The position numbers and the translations under genes are program-made. The notes under the pieces were generated by a model that saw only the letters and a list, made by a program, of their open reading frames with translations, was not told the origin of the DNA and did not search any database. DNA of 64,000 nt, taken from assembly GCA_032191485.1 (NCBI GenBank), contig JAVDOI010000006.1:16443088-16507087 (forward strand), given 5' to 3'. Positions within the stretch are counted from its first letter, which is position 1. Each line of letters opens with the position of its first letter. This stretch comes from Leptoclinus maculatus (taxonomy: Eukaryota > Chordata > Actinopteri > Perciformes > Stichaeidae). Below, piece by piece: positions 1 through 12,357 of the stretch.

Positions 1-1310
1 CTGAGCAAAAGAAAAATGTAGCTGTTTAAATCCAGGGATATATGGTGTGCTGTTATCGGAGACCTTGGTATATTTTGCTTTAATAAACGGGTTCTTACAT
101 GACCAACTTACAGTATGTGTGACCTAGATGTATGTAAATTAGGCCCAGGTGGATGTGAATGTTTCATACTAAAAAGGGTTTTATAGGATTGTTTTGTATC
201 AGTGTGGCAATGGGATTAAACGGTTGTCTTAACTGTTGTGTCAACATACAGTTCTGGGTGTTCATAGACAAACCTCTTTGCTGTTGTCATTATTTCTTAT
301 ATTTAATTTCATAAACATGACGGGGATAAACGGTGCAGCAATACTTGTGGCCATATTTCGGTGAAATCCACTGTATTGGATTCTGGTGTTTGTGTTTCAT
401 TTGCATCACAGGAAGCATCCTGTTGGGTTCATTTTAAGTGTCTGCTTTTATTGAATTACTTTTCTCTTAGATATGTTGTTATTTTTGTTTAAACTGTTGA
501 TACAATGTATTCATGTGGGTCTGGGGAAGATTGTTTCAAAATTATGAATGTACTCGATTGATATTGGGGGGAACTTAAATAAAATGGTGGATTGGATAGA
601 AACCAACAGTAATTTGTTTCTTTTTTTCCACTCAATAAAAACTATTTAAGAGTAGGATGACCAGGAAACTTTGTTTGTTTGTATAATATACTCAATGCTC
701 TGATTACAACCATTAGTAAAAGTGATATATAAATAAAGTGTATTATTATTAACTTGTACAGTAATTGCTGTAGTCAGTGATTTATATTAGTAGTAGTTTA
801 TTAGTGCTACTGTAATTAATTTAGTCTCTTGGTCATCAGAAGACCACTTTGTGTTGCAGATGTGTAACAGCCAAAGATTTTCAATTATAATTGTCGAATA
901 ATAAGAAACTGATTTCCATAATCAACCATCTAGTTTATTAAAGATTAATGACTTTACTTAAATTGGTAACTATTGGTATTAATTAAAAAAATAAAGACCT
1001 TGTGTTTCTCTTCACACTATTTTCTGTTAACTATAAAGTGGATATCAACTGATTTCACACCTAAATCTACTTTCACTTGGAAATCAAGAAGATTTTGATA
1101 GATTATGAGAAATGCAACAACTTGGTTGCAGTAATATTTATGATATTTAGAGTAGTAGAGGCACGTTTTGTTACTCTTAGAGCAACAACAGACATTTTAA
1201 CTGGAGGAAAAGCACAGGTGTTACAAACTATTCAAGTGTCCCAGTGAGTGACAGTGAGCCAACACGTACAATAACACTGAAATCAAAGAAGCTGAATGGA
1301 ATGGAGCCAT
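1..1310. other. AT-rich non-coding flank
   Basis: No open frame with coding character is seen. AATAAA motifs on the plus strand near 577-582 and 643-648 could mark the 3' end of a convergent plus-strand gene lying left of the window, but nothing else supports that. Confidence 0.3.
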
Positions 1311-1317
1311 CATCTAT

Positions 1318-1323
1318 TTTATT
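1318..1323 (-). terminator. candidate terf2ip polyadenylation signal
   Basis: Read on the minus strand this is AATAAA, about 400 bases past the terf2ip stop codon, with no better hexamer nearer the stop. The 3' UTR would then cover roughly 1300-1717. This is an inference from motif and position only. Confidence 0.35.
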
Positions 1324-1717
1324 ATTTACATAATGTAAAGCATGTTTTTAAAAGGTATGAAACATTTTATGCAATTTCAAGAAAGTAAACAAAACTAATT
1401 AAAAACCACATATTTTCATTCTGAACACATTAAAAGATTCTGTTCCCAAACAGAGATGTATAGAGAATGGCACAAACAGCCCTTACTTAATCTACCTAAA
1501 ACGATTACGAGTTAAACCCTCTGGTTTAATGTTTCTGATTTGATCTCTTCAAAGTTAGTCAGGAGGAGCAGCAATAAAGGAGAGGGCCATAATATTAGTA
1601 GCTTTCATGCTGAAATAATCCAATATGAGCTAACCAGCTCACACACTTCACACATAATAGATGAGTTTGCTCCTTATGTCGTGATCTCCTATTCTCCTCC
1701 TTCCTCTCTTTCATTTT

Positions 1718-1939
1718 TTACCCCTCTACCTCGAGGAACACGATTCTCTTGGCCACGTCCTCCTCGCTGTATTTCTCCTGCAGCTGCTGTCGGACCACGG
1801 GATCAGCTGAGAACAGAAGACCATCGTCGCAGCGATTCCAAACTGGTCCTGAAATGGACGAGGGATTCAACAGACGATGGAGAGCAGCAGAGAGGTCTCC
1901 GCTGGTCTTCAGCAGGGCTTTGGTCACACTGACTAAGTC
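1718..1939 (-). CDS. terf2ip: terf2ip coding exon 8 (RCT, stop)
   Basis: Acceptor TTTGTTTCAG. Encodes the TRF2-binding C-terminal domain (DLVSVTKALLKTSGDLSAAL, PVWNRCDDGLL, KRIVFLEVEG) and stops with TAA. Confidence 0.95.
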   Translation of the reverse strand, partial: DLVSVTKALLKTSGDLSAALHRLLNPSSISGPVWNRCDDGLLFSADPVVRQQLQEKYSEEDVAKRIVFLEVEG

Positions 1940-4900
1940 CTGAAACAAAGATAGTCCGGGGAGATTAGACACACCAAACAGAATACAACCAAGAATAAAG
2001 AGCATCTCTCGGATGCATCAGTCCTCACCTGGTTAGTCTGGTCCATCAGCTCTTTGATTCGCTGCTTGTCCTCTTCCAACTGGACCTGGGTCAGTGATAA
2101 TGCGGCGTCTTTGTTCACTGTTGGCTGTGGTTTGGACGGAGCTGCTGGATTATCACCAATGATGGACTCAGAGTCCTCCTGAGATTCACGGTCAAATATG
2201 AACAGGTGGACCTTGGAGGCCGCAGGTTCAGGGCAGCCTGTCTTTGGTGGGCAGCTGCTGGTGGAGGCTTCGGCCTCCTGCGTGTCCTCCTGGAGGCTGG
2301 GTCCATGTTCAGGGTTGGCCGGCGTGGAAACAACATCTGCAGCTGTGTCTGAAGTTGGGAGTGGAGGATCTGTTGATGTGGGTTGTATCGTGGCCGTTTG
2401 GAGATCTGGACCTCCATCTTCATCAGACTTAGAGATGGGAACGTAAAAGTTGAACTATTAAAAGAACTCATGAATTTTTTTTTTTTTAAGTGATGAAGCA
2501 AAAGATAATAGCTACTAGAGCTGAAATAATTTGTTGATGAATCTGAAACCTTTTGACAAGCTATTATATATTCATTTAACATATTCTCGGTTGTCTTACC
2601 TCACTTCCATCTTCAAACTCCTTTGTAGCCATCTCTAGAATCCCCAACTTTCTCTTTTCTTTCTTCTTCTGTCCTTTCTGTGGCACTGAATTAGACTCTG
2701 TACCTGCAAAACAGTGATGGAGGTAGAAAGAGGAGAAGAGAGATGGTTTAACATTTAACTCAAGTCTGATGCATTACAGCTCTTCAACATATGAATGTGT
2801 TTTGTGCCCCACTCTGATGTCGGTATAACAAACCTGCTTGTGCTGTTTCAGGGACGGCAGCTTGTTCCCTCTCCTGCTGTTGACTTTCTGCCGCACTCTC
2901 TCCTCTGGCTCTCTTAGCAGGCGGCTGGTCTACTGTTGTGTCCCTTTGAAGAGCGGACTTAGCGTCTGATTTAGTTTTCTTTGTGGGCTGAGGAGAGGAC
3001 GATGATGATGATGTTCGCCCTGGAGAAGTTGTTGATGATCTGAGTTTTTTGCCATAATGTTCAGGCAATGAAGACATCTCGGCCATAAGCTGCCTCCGCG
3101 TTACTCGACGCTGTGGTTGTTCCAGCTTGGGGGAGTCTCTCTGCTTCTCTTTGGACTTTTTCTGAGATGAGGTGTCAGGCAGGGACTCAGGCTCAGCTGG
3201 AGGAGAATCCTCTGGCACACTTGAAATGATTGTTTGTGGTTCTTCCGTTTCTGGTTCTGCACTCTCAGCTGAAACGGGTTGGGCATCCGTCTGTGGGTCC
3301 AAACAAGGTCCCTCAGGTTGGGGGGAGTTAGATGTTTCAGCTTCTACAGTCTCGACCGGTGTGCTTTCAGCTGGTTGTTTATCTGTCTGTGGGTCCACGT
3401 GTTGCACTTCCTCTTGGGGAGGGATGGGTGTTTGAGCTTCTACAATTTCTGTTTCTGTGCTTTCAGGTGGTATGGACTGGACACCTATCTGTGGAGACAC
3501 CAACTCTGTCATGTTCAGTTCTGCTACAGTTACAGTTCAATACTTTCACAGTGGTGATTGTTGCAGGCAGTGAGTTCTGGTTGCTACCTGTGTGAGGTCT
3601 GTTTCCGTCGAATGTGTCTGAGGAGAAGCAGAATCTTCTGCACTGGAGGTTGTTTGAACATCTGTCTCTTGGTTTCCTTCTACCTAGGAGCAGACAGAGG
3701 AGAAACTTCAGGCTTCATGTCTTTAGAAGATGAACGATGAGCAGTCTGGGAGTATTCTAAAGATGAAGTTGTATTTCGATAGAAAGTATGTGAATGAAGT
3801 CTGTTGGATTATACTGTATGTGTTAACATGATTACCATCTTATGTAGGAAAATGAAAGCAACAAATGAATTTCTTTTGTTTGGTGCCACCCAGTGGCAGT
3901 ATCAAAAAATACACTTGATTGACATGATCTTGCAATACTAATATTATCTTGATTTACTTTTTACTGTATACATTTTTTAATATCTCGACAGCCAACATCT
4001 GAAACACAACCTGGACAACATAAGGTGGCATGTCTACTGAACGCTAAGTTACATAAAGTCACTGCTAATAACTCCATTGTTTCCCTTGTATTACTTGGAC
4101 AAACTAAAAAGGTGTCTCATATTTTGTAAACAGGCATCTATAAACATCACAGGGACATAATATAATAAAATAAATATGTTGTAGCAAAATATGGTAAATA
4201 AATAAATAAACACCTCTCCTGCCAACAAAAACTTGACTATTATAAGCTTCACAAATGTTAGATTATTGCAGGATTGTGGTTTGGAATTAGTTGAAGGAGA
4301 TTGTTGTACAGTTGCACTATAATCTGTGCCTCTCAACAGAGAAATATATGACAAAGTAAGTTACCTTGGTCTCACCCTCTGCTGCCTCCACAACCTCCGA
4401 CTGTCTCTTTGCCAGTTGCACTTTGTAATGGCATTTCATCGACTGCCAGCTGTGACTGGTCACACGCTGCTTCTCCATCTCTTGCCAAAGACGGTTTCCC
4501 CCAACCAGTTTCTTGTGCTCGCTGACATAAGTAAAAATGGCAGCATCGTCTTCAGTGGTGTAGGCAACCCTGCCTAATCATAATGAAAGAAAGTATAGAC
4601 ATCAGTAGATTTAAACATTGATTCCCAATTGAATAATACATTGTACAGCTAATTTATGATTAATCATTAATTAATTAAAGTTAGATCTTTGCAACATACC
4701 TCCTACGAGTCCAGTTGAGATCTCTGTGTTATTGTTGAGTTTCGGGACCACTTCAGGATGTAACCTGTAGTCTTCTAAATTCAGCTGTTCATCCTTCTCA
4801 ATGCAGTCAAGAATGTACTGGGTGGACACAAACCTGAGAAAACAGCCGATTCATTACCGTGCTCTGAATATTCTTCATTTTGCTAAATTTAATTATCTAG

Positions 4901-5592
4901 CTGATCACATACATCTACATGGCAATGTTTGAGCTCACTATGCCAACAACTTAAAAATGCTTCATCATTAAACCAGAGGGAACAAACTTAATATAGTAAA
5001 ATATGTTAATATACATGACATGTAATTAAAGCTCCCCCTAACAGAGCAAAATGCTGTTTAATTGTCTAATAAAGGTAGGCGTTATATTAATGAGCCATAG
5101 AGGACTGGCAGCAGCTACTGTATGAGACAGACTGTGCAAAGCTACGGTGTGACTTATTTACCGCCATTATATGTAATAATTGAGTTGTAAATGCGAATGT
5201 GCTGAGCAGACTAAATGTCAAAATATGACGGATACATTGGCTGAATAGAACCACAAAAACAACACGAATGTGTTGCATGGTTTCATTTGATCAACTGAAT
5301 AGGCTAGACAGCATTTCCCCCGACATACACACTTTCTAATGACGTCCCGGTCCAGTATTTACCAGTGAGCAGTAGCTTCAGGAATAATGCCTCTTTCCTC
5401 TGGTTCTATCAGCAGGATTGCCCCCGGCTGCTGCACATTGCACAACACCCCCGCCCCGGCTGTGATGAGCGGCTGGAGCTTGCGTTTGACAGGACCCGGT
5501 CGCAGGAAGAAAGACATGGGTTCACCGTCCACGGTCATGAACAGAACCGGGGAGATGTCAGGTTTGGCCACATCCTGCTGTTTGGACGTCAT
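1718..5592 (-). CDS. terf2ip: telomeric repeat-binding factor 2-interacting protein 1 (RAP1), complete
   Basis: RAP1 is a shelterin subunit that binds TRF2 at telomeres, represses homology-directed repair there, and also has non-telomeric roles. Eight exons join in one frame: 5592-5363, 4833-4700, 4573-4365, 3683-3588, 3503-2834, 2703-2600, 2427-2029, 1939-1718, about 687 aa. Order of parts: N-terminal BRCT domain (about 12-107, with VDGEPMSFFLRPGP and FVSTQYILDCIEKDEQL), Myb-like domain (about 123-180, GRVAYTTEDDAAIFTYV, HSWQSMK), a long acidic and proline-rich linker with a basic PPAKRARG patch, and the C-terminal RCT domain (about 595-687, ending KRIVFLEVEG). Human RAP1 is about 400 aa, so the linker is much enlarged here. 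The start is the first ATG of exon 1 and leads straight into the BRCT domain. Exon 4 and the acceptor of exon 5 are the least certain parts. Confidence 0.95.
2029..2427 (-). CDS. terf2ip: terf2ip coding exon 7 (linker and start of RCT)
   Basis: Acceptor CTCTAAG, donor AACCAG|GTGAGG. A proline/threonine-rich segment ends in EEDKQRIKELMDQTNQ, the first helix of the RCT region. Confidence 0.9.
2600..2703 (-). CDS. terf2ip: terf2ip coding exon 6 (lysine-rich)
   Basis: Acceptor TTTTGCAG, donor AGTGAG|GTAAGA. Encodes a KKKEKRK patch followed by LEMATKEFEDGSE, matching the vertebrate RAP1 LVEATREFEE region. Confidence 0.88.
2834..3503 (-). CDS. terf2ip: terf2ip coding exon 5 (repeat-bearing linker)
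   Basis: Long open exon encoding degenerate repeats that share a DPQTD-x-QP core, then a basic region with RRVTRRQ and PPAKRARGE, a likely nuclear localisation signal. The acceptor used here, ACAGAG, was chosen because it keeps phase 0; an upstream GTAG acceptor is stronger but breaks the frame with exon 4. The donor GCAG|GTTTGT joins in frame to exon 6. Confidence 0.75.
3588..3683 (-). CDS. terf2ip: terf2ip coding exon 4 (acidic linker), tentative
   Basis: A 96-base open segment between CTCCTAG and CACAG|GTAGCA, in phase 0 on both sides, encoding an acidic, Ser/Thr-rich stretch starting VEGNQETDVQTTSS. Composition fits the linker, but no conserved motif confirms it. Confidence 0.55.
4365..4573 (-). 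CDS. terf2ip: terf2ip coding exon 3 (Myb-like domain)
   Basis: Acceptor ATGATTAG, chosen over the AG four bases on because only it keeps the frame and gives GGRVAYTTEDD, matching the human GRIAYTDADD junction. Donor ACCAAG|GTAACT. Confidence 0.92.
4700..4833 (-). CDS. terf2ip: terf2ip coding exon 2 (BRCT, second half)
   Basis: Acceptor TTTTCTCAG, donor GGAG|GTATGT. Encodes the BRCT segment from the completed Trp through YILDCIEKDEQLNLEDYRL, very close to vertebrate RAP1. Confidence 0.93.
5363..5592 (-). CDS. terf2ip: terf2ip coding exon 1 (BRCT, first half)
   Basis: Starts at the ATG in AAACATGACGTCC and ends at donor CACTG|GTAAAT, splitting a Trp codon (TG|G). A possible 5' UTR acceptor, TTCCACCAG, lies 18 bases before the ATG (exon from 5609). 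Confidence 0.93.
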
Positions 5593-5659
5593 GTTTCAAC
5601 GCGTCTCACCTGGTGGAAGAGAGGGAATTATAGAGAAGGCCTCATCAAATATTAAAGGT

Positions 5660-6600
5660 GGTGTTATGTTATAATGTAACTAATGTTATGAGCACAAACA
5701 TTTAAGTACCATCAGAACCTGTAAATCAAGCAAAAACAACCTTGCATATGGCATAAAATATAACATCTCATGCTGTAGTTCTGACAAGAGCTGTTTTATT
5801 CTGTAGGTTATATGGCTAAATGTGTGTATTATTGATTAGTGGATCAATCAACAGATAATTTCATAATCGTAATTTTCCCAACATTTAATTGTTTGAGGTG
5901 AGAATGTCCTTGTAATTTTAGCATATTGAATATGTTGTGGTGTTTGGCCTGTTACGTTGGGCGTTTTTCACTATTTCGTTTTTAAATACAAAACGGTTTA
6001 AAGATAAATTGAAAGGTTACAGTGAACCATGTTCAACACAACTGCTTAATCGTGACTCAGTAACGTTACTCCAGAAAATTTCGTTTCTCCTTCACCAGTT
6101 ACAGTTCTTCATTTAATTGACCCGTTTATTAGTGGACACAGCTAAACGTAATGCAGTCTAATGCAACAGCACTGCACCCATGAAGGCTATGAAGGTCAGT
6201 TTTAAACTGGCCATTTTGGAGGATGAAGTTTGTGACGCTTTTGAATGTCATTACATGATACACAATTATGCTAACGATCACCAATAAACCGAAAACGTAT
6301 TGGTGAACATTGTCAACACGATCGAGAGCCACACAGATGCAATAACCCGAATTAAAATTACATAATTAGACGTTGAAAGTAGCCAACTGTCGTCTCCAGC
6401 TACGTTTTCTTTGGCAACTCTCCTATGAACAGCTGGGGAAAGGTTTCCGTTGATTACTGTGGCTAAGTCCGGGTTAGCAAGATTAGCATTAACGTAGCCC
6501 GTTTAAGTTTGGAGAGAATTGCAGCCTAATTATGACATTATGTGATTAACGTTGCATACAACTTAAACACTGTTTACAGTAGATATTGCACCATAAACGT
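5660..6600. other. non-coding interval upstream of the terf2ip start codon
   Basis: AT-rich, no coding ORF. It is probably a terf2ip 5' UTR intron if transcription begins at the CpG-richer block near 6.6-6.76 kb. Confidence 0.35.
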
Positions 6601-6619
6601 ACCACGTATCGTTCATGGA

Positions 6620-6760
6620 TGTACAAAGAATCACGTTGGTTTGTTTACGTCCTCAGTGGTCTCAACCACCAGTTCCCGCCGCGACGAATATACAAAACAC
6701 AGCCTACTTCCGGGTTTTCTTCTTCGCCGGTGGAGTGCACGCAGTTAGTGTCGCATTAAC
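6620..6760 (-). promoter_or_regulatory. candidate terf2ip promoter
   Basis: A short GC-richer block with several CpGs in AT-rich surroundings. It holds an ETS-type site ACTTCCGG (6706-6713, CCGGAAGT on the minus strand) and an E2F-like TTCCCGCC (6673-6680), both usual in TATA-less housekeeping promoters. Its position about 1.1 kb upstream of the terf2ip ATG supports the assignment. A plus-strand transcript from the same block cannot be excluded. Confidence 0.45.
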
Positions 6761-9700
6761 GCCCCCACTGTTTGTATCCACAATCTACCAATTCTATTAA
6801 AAACATACAATGCATTTCCTCAAAAATTACTACATTACTAGATGCAGAGGCACAGTTTAATTTATTATCCCGTTGCTTTTCAAACTTAGACATATTTGAC
6901 ATTTCTGTGAAGCCATTTTTACCTTATTTGTTTAAGCCTGTCTGGTAAAGATAAGGATACACATCAGCACTTCACAGGGACCCTCCAATAGGTCTAGAGC
7001 CCTAACTGTATAGAAAGTTAGGGTGAAAGAGATGCGTGTTTTCAGAATACCTGAACTGAAAACGTGCCCTCCTGAAGGGGAGGAGAGGAACCAGAGTTTA
7101 AAATGTATATATAAAGTAATCATTATAAATCAAAGTTTAGGCTCTAATATGGTGTGAAAGGGCCTTTTTCACAGCTGACATTTTGACTTAATACTATACA
7201 TTAATGGCGGCCATGTTCTATTTAATTGCCCCAGTAAGCCATACAATGAGCCAGCATGCACAATACCTGGACCCTGAATTCAGCTAACATTGATTTTATT
7301 TTTTACACTTGTACTTATATTATATACTATATATGACATATCAAAATCTCTTCTGTGAGAATGGCGTGTTGCTTTGAATGATTGATCTGAAATGCTGAAA
7401 CTGGCTTTTCCTCTAAATTGTTACCTCCTCTGGGCTGCAGAACTTGCATATATATCAAAGTCTTGGACTTTTAAATAGATGTGTGTTATGTGTGATAATA
7501 TTGGATGGCCTTCCTCTTTTGGAAAAGTATTTGTCAAATTAATTGCTAAAATGTGGCTTAAAACTGGTCTGAAAATATTAGAATTTGTTTTCTTATTCAG
7601 AACACAATGTGTAATTTCACTATAATGTAAGCAAAAAGTGTAGTTGCTGTACAGGGTCAGGACCACACAAAGTCAGAGTGGTGTTATGTTCAGAGATCAG
7701 TGGACTGCCAACAACCCAACTGAGCTGGGAGCTTCCTTCAGGAGAGAAAAATGATGTCTCCAGAATCAAACACATAAACACTGACAGTCCAATGGGAGAT
7801 ATTATTCCTGTTCAGTTGATTGTCCCCCTGAGGCAGCTGTGTGTGGAAGGCATGATGGATGACTGCTGCGCTGATTTCAGCACCTCATTATGAAAACCAT
7901 AGCGGCCAGAGAAAATTAGACCTGATGTCCTACTCTATTAGCAGGGAATCAACTAAAAAGTGACATGCACACATATTTTGTGTTGTTTTTGGATGTTCTG
8001 AAGCTTTCTCATACTCAACCAACACTGATTGATGGGCATGGTTAACCAAAACACTGATTCTCAAAGACTGGAAAGCAGTAACTCCATTTTGTCTCCAAAT
8101 TTTGTTGCACAAAGTATTCACATGCTGAAAACAAAGGAAAAAAAACATTTTGGGCACTTCTTCTGCTACATCTTGCCGCAAAGTGAATGTTGTTAAGTTT
8201 CCTTGATACTGCTTTGTTTTAAAGCAACTATAAAGGCACGGTGTTGTAAATATTTTCTGTTTCTGTTGTTTGGTTTTGTGGTTGTTTTGGTATCTGCCTA
8301 AGAGTTCTCAATATGATATTCAGAGCATCAATATAGCAGCAAACAACTATTATCTATGTAAAGATATAGTGGAGTAATATCTACCTTGGCAGAGAATGAA
8401 GTCTCTCTCCCTCTGTGTGTTTTTTATCAGAGCTTTTCTGTGCTTTGTTAACATAGCTGGACCGACAAGTGTCTTTTAATGCATGTTAGTGCACTTACAT
8501 GTTAGATTAGCTCACCGCTGCTGCTCCTGCCCTCATAACGCAGCTGCAGCTGGGATACCGCCACCATGTTGAGAGCCGTGTGGAGGCTTCAAATTTAGCA
8601 CCTTTACATTTTTTTGTGTTTTTATTTGTCTGTAAACTAAAAGAGCTTCCGGTATTTTCATGGATAATCCTGATTTGATCCTGTGTTTATCCAAATCTCT
8701 CTGAAAGGCCAAAAGCGAATCAACATTTCCTGAGACAATTACTCACTTTGAGGAACCCAGAGTCCAGGTTTAACTTATTTTTCGTTCCGCTCAGGAACAA
8801 AGGAAGGAATTGGGCTGGCCTATGTACTGTATCACTTCACCGACCTTGCCTCCCTCACAGTCCTGACAGCTACATTATTGTTATTGGCCTCTGTTGTTCC
8901 TCTCTGTCTTCGACTCAACCAGCTGAAACAATACAACAGCCACCGAGGTGCTGCAACTCCTCCAAGTCAATGTATGTTCGTGGACAATCTGTAAATATTG
9001 ATGTGTAAATATTCACTCCTGCAAGCTGATAGTGATCCATCCTCAACCTGAACCTCTGCCTTTAAACGATCAACTCCTCAACCGTCATCACACCTCTGGA
9101 CTGTGTTTCATATCAGTTCATCTCAGACAGAGGATGTGAGACAAGGTCACCACAGCGTAACACAGTGTGGTTTGGTTTGGCTCAGGCAGAGGAAAATGTC
9201 CCTGCTGTGAGGTTCGGTAGTTGTGTCTCTCCTGTAGAGGGAGATGTTATACTACTTTACAAACCACCAGGGCTGTCTATCAAACAAAGTATTACTGAGT
9301 CCAGAATAAGGGATTGATTTTCTTACTGTATCCACAATAAAGTGAATTGTAATCTGATCTGCTGAACAGTGTGCAGTCAAGTGCGTCTGTTTGCAGAATG
9401 AGCATTTGGAAACAGACTTCATAACTGATGCTTTTGGAGTCAGATCAAGACTCCAGTTGCAGTGTGTTTTCAGCCTTGTGTCTGGCACGTTGTGATCCTC
9501 CCTTTCGATGTGCTGCTTTGGTGAAACCAGGCTAAAGAGACCCGGTTCACTCTGAACCACTGGAAGGCTTCCGTTTCATTATAGCCATTTAGAGCAGCAT
9601 TGCTACTGACGATAACTGGACAAACTAAAACAAAAAGAAACAAAATAGATTACGCTCTGTCCCTCTTTACTCTCGATCTTGGGAGTGAACTAGTGAATCT

Positions 9701-9959
9701 TTAGTCAACGTTTACCCGTCTTGTCAGCTACTGCCACACTCTTCCTTGAAGAAACACATTTTAGCCATTCTTCACAGATTTAAACTTTGGGCAAGTCCAT
9801 TCAATTTCTGCATATTTGGGAAAGTACATTAGACCAGAAAGGGTGTAAAACTCCTCCAGAGAGTTACAGACAGGAATTAATCTGCTGCCAGTTAGAGCTG
9901 AGTTTGTCGGAAAACACGCATGACACTTTGATGAACAGAGATAGATATAATCGTGTGCA

Positions 9960-10215
9960 GGCAGCATTTTTCATTTTCTTTTCAAGAGTTAGGTGTGAAG
10001 ATTGATGCAACTCTCACATTTGTCTTATAATATGAGTCTGGAGACAGTAGACGGTTAGCTTAGCATAAAGACTGGAAACAGGAAGAAACAGCTAACTTTG
10101 CTCTGTCCCAAAGCAAAAATCTGCATCTCTTAAATTAAACTCATTAAGTAACATGTTTCATCTGTTTGATATGTTAACAAAAACCAAAGGGTGTAGGTGG
10201 GTTTTGTTACCTTAT
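9960..10215 (+). repeat. dispersed teleost repeat, copy A
   Basis: Contains GGTTAGCTTAGCATAAAGAC and TGGAAACAG followed by GAAACAGCTA and CTCTGTCC, the core of an interspersed repeat frequent in fish genomes. Three more copies occur near 34.74, 42.11 and 53.40 kb, all in the same orientation. The name of the family is not known to me with certainty. Confidence 0.65.
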
Positions 10216-11455
10216 GAAATGGCTGGTATACAGTTGGACGTTTTCAAATAGAAACCGTTTGTTCGGGGTCTTTTAATGATCTTTTCAATATTTGCAGAAC
10301 TGTAATTCTCACCCATAAAACAAGCTACATGACACCCTCCCTGCAGGAGCCACAGTGAAACCAGATTTTACTGCACTTGTGTCGTACACAATGACATGAC
10401 ATGTCATCTCTTTTCACCCTCCTTTACTATCACCTGATTGTTACAGGCATAATGATTTAAAATATGTTAACATGTTGTAGTCTCAGCAGGTGCGTCTGTT
10501 CACATATGAAGAATTACTGAGAGACTAAAAATAAATAAACGCTTTCACTTGACAGAACAAATCAGGAATGATGTGCAACACGTTCACCAGCAAAGACCTC
10601 ATTTGAGTCACATAACAGAAGAGCTTGAACCCGGTGACATTGCAACACATGTCATTAACCTTTCCATTCAAGTGTCACTTAATGATGCTTAAGAGTTTAG
10701 AGTGAATGAGTGAATCACTTGGAAAAAATCCACCTGACAAAGGTAACGTGACCCATTGTGAGCTCTGCTAATTACACACAATGTCTGAAAAATGTTGGTG
10801 GGCGGAAAAAACGCGGTGATGTCACAAGACGTAACAATAATATTCCTACAGTGTACAGAGGAAAATGTTTGTCATTTTTACGCCTACTCAAATATGTTGC
10901 GTCCGATTGAAACACCCATAAATCCAATCCAGTGAATTGGCACTGTTATATAATCTGAATTAAAAGTACATTTAAAATCTTTAAATGTAGTTTTGATTGA
11001 ATACTTAAAGAGGAGGTGTGTAAAATGTGGTTGATGCAAGCTTTGCATAGAGCTCGTGTTGAAACTGTAAAATTCACACTTCCTGTATCTTACGTATTTA
11101 TGAAAATGTACTTCATACCATAGGCATTATTATTATTGTAGGGTTAGAAAAAGAAAGAAGACACTTTCACCTCATTGAAATGCAAAAAATCTGGTACATC
11201 AAGCCACACTCATTTCTTGGAATTTTTTGCTTTACCAAGTTTAACAAGTATCCCAGAATGAAACCAGAGAATCCACATCATCTCTACTGAGTCTAAAATG
11301 TTTCCTTCTAGACTTCACAAGAACATAAAGTGCCATCATATAAATTCTTGAGGTGTTTTCTATATAAACACCCGATTAAACGCAACTATTTCCTGAGAGC
11401 TATATTCGTCTTACAGCGGCAGGTGTATCACTTCAGAAACAAGGCTTGTTCAAGG

Positions 11456-11458
<3 letters not shown>

Positions 11459-11487
<29 letters not shown>
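11459..11487. repeat. (CA)n microsatellite
   Basis: Uninterrupted CA dinucleotides, about 14 units. Confidence 0.95.
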
Positions 11488-11489
<2 letters not shown>

Positions 11490-12027
11490 ATCAGGTATCA
11501 CACCCTGGTGGGAGTGAAATTCCTTTCTGAAAATAAAACAAAAGAGGCTAAAAAAGCGAAGCTGCTGTTTCTTAAGGAGCTCAAACAAAAACAAAACTTC
11601 CTTGTGTAAATCACAGTCGCTATCTTTGGACTTGGCTCTGTGCGGACGGACAACTGCAGAAATATATTTTATGAAAACTACTTGGCAGATTAGCTCAGGA
11701 ATCTTGGCAGGGCTCGGTCTGCAGAGACCGGCCGTAACAAAGTGAGGATATGCTGACTCGACATAAAGAACACATTTAATTACCATCATCATCAACCATC
11801 CAAGGGGACCATCCGGGTCAGAGTCAGAAATCCCCCCCCATCATCTGCCAACTCAAAGACTTATTTTTAGGGGCGATCTTCTCCTTAATCTGCTTCAGTC
11901 TCACGGCCTGGCTCCCTCCGTGTCTCATCATTTCTCCTTTCTTACAGCTCACACATATTCCTTGTTATTCCTCCTCAGATCTTATAGTTACCATTCATTT
12001 AGTTTGTCCTTACAACCTGAGAAATAG

Positions 12028-12165
12028 ACATTACATTACAGTCATTTAGCACACGCTTTTATCCAAAGCGACTTACAATTCAGATTCTATCACATTTCTA
12101 CACTGTAGGCACAGCTACGGGAGCAATTTTAGTCCCATTACACCTCCTTGCTGCCCTGAGACGAC
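12028..12165 (-). mobile_element. SINE 3' fragment, minus orientation
   Basis: On the minus strand it contains TACACTGTAGGCACAGCTACGGGAG in degraded form, then AAGTCGCTTTGGATAAAAG and TGCTAAATGACTGTAATG, the typical tail of a widespread fish SINE. The same tail is found in plus orientation near 21.6 kb. Confidence 0.8.
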
Positions 12166-12345
12166 TCTTACACGCTCCCATTTCAAGACAATTTAATTTT
12201 CACATATTGTAATATCAGATCACATGTTTCACATTGATCGAATGAGCAGAAGTAGGTATAATGTGGCTTGTGAAAGTAAAGGTAAGATACATTTGATTTT
12301 TTATCTCTTAACTCATTTGTGCCCACGCCTGAATTTTGATATTTT

Positions 12346-12357
12346 GGGGGGGGGGGG
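12346..12357. repeat. poly(G) tract
   Basis: Run of 12 G after ATATTTT. Confidence 0.9.

Noticed and set aside
1540..1932. 130-codon plus-strand ORF at the terf2ip 3' end
   Set aside because: Antisense of the conserved RCT-coding exon.
3883..3896. CTCF-like motif in a terf2ip intron
   Set aside because: One core position (A to G) departs from the consensus, so it was not listed with the two full matches.
5365..5655. Plus-strand ORFs of about 95 codons over terf2ip exon 1
   Set aside because: Antisense of the BRCT-coding exon, whose protein matches RAP1.
8560..8605. Strong Kozak GCCACCATG followed by a 10-codon ORF
   Set aside because: The frame stops almost at once and no donor or downstream exon is evident; it may simply be a YY1-like motif.
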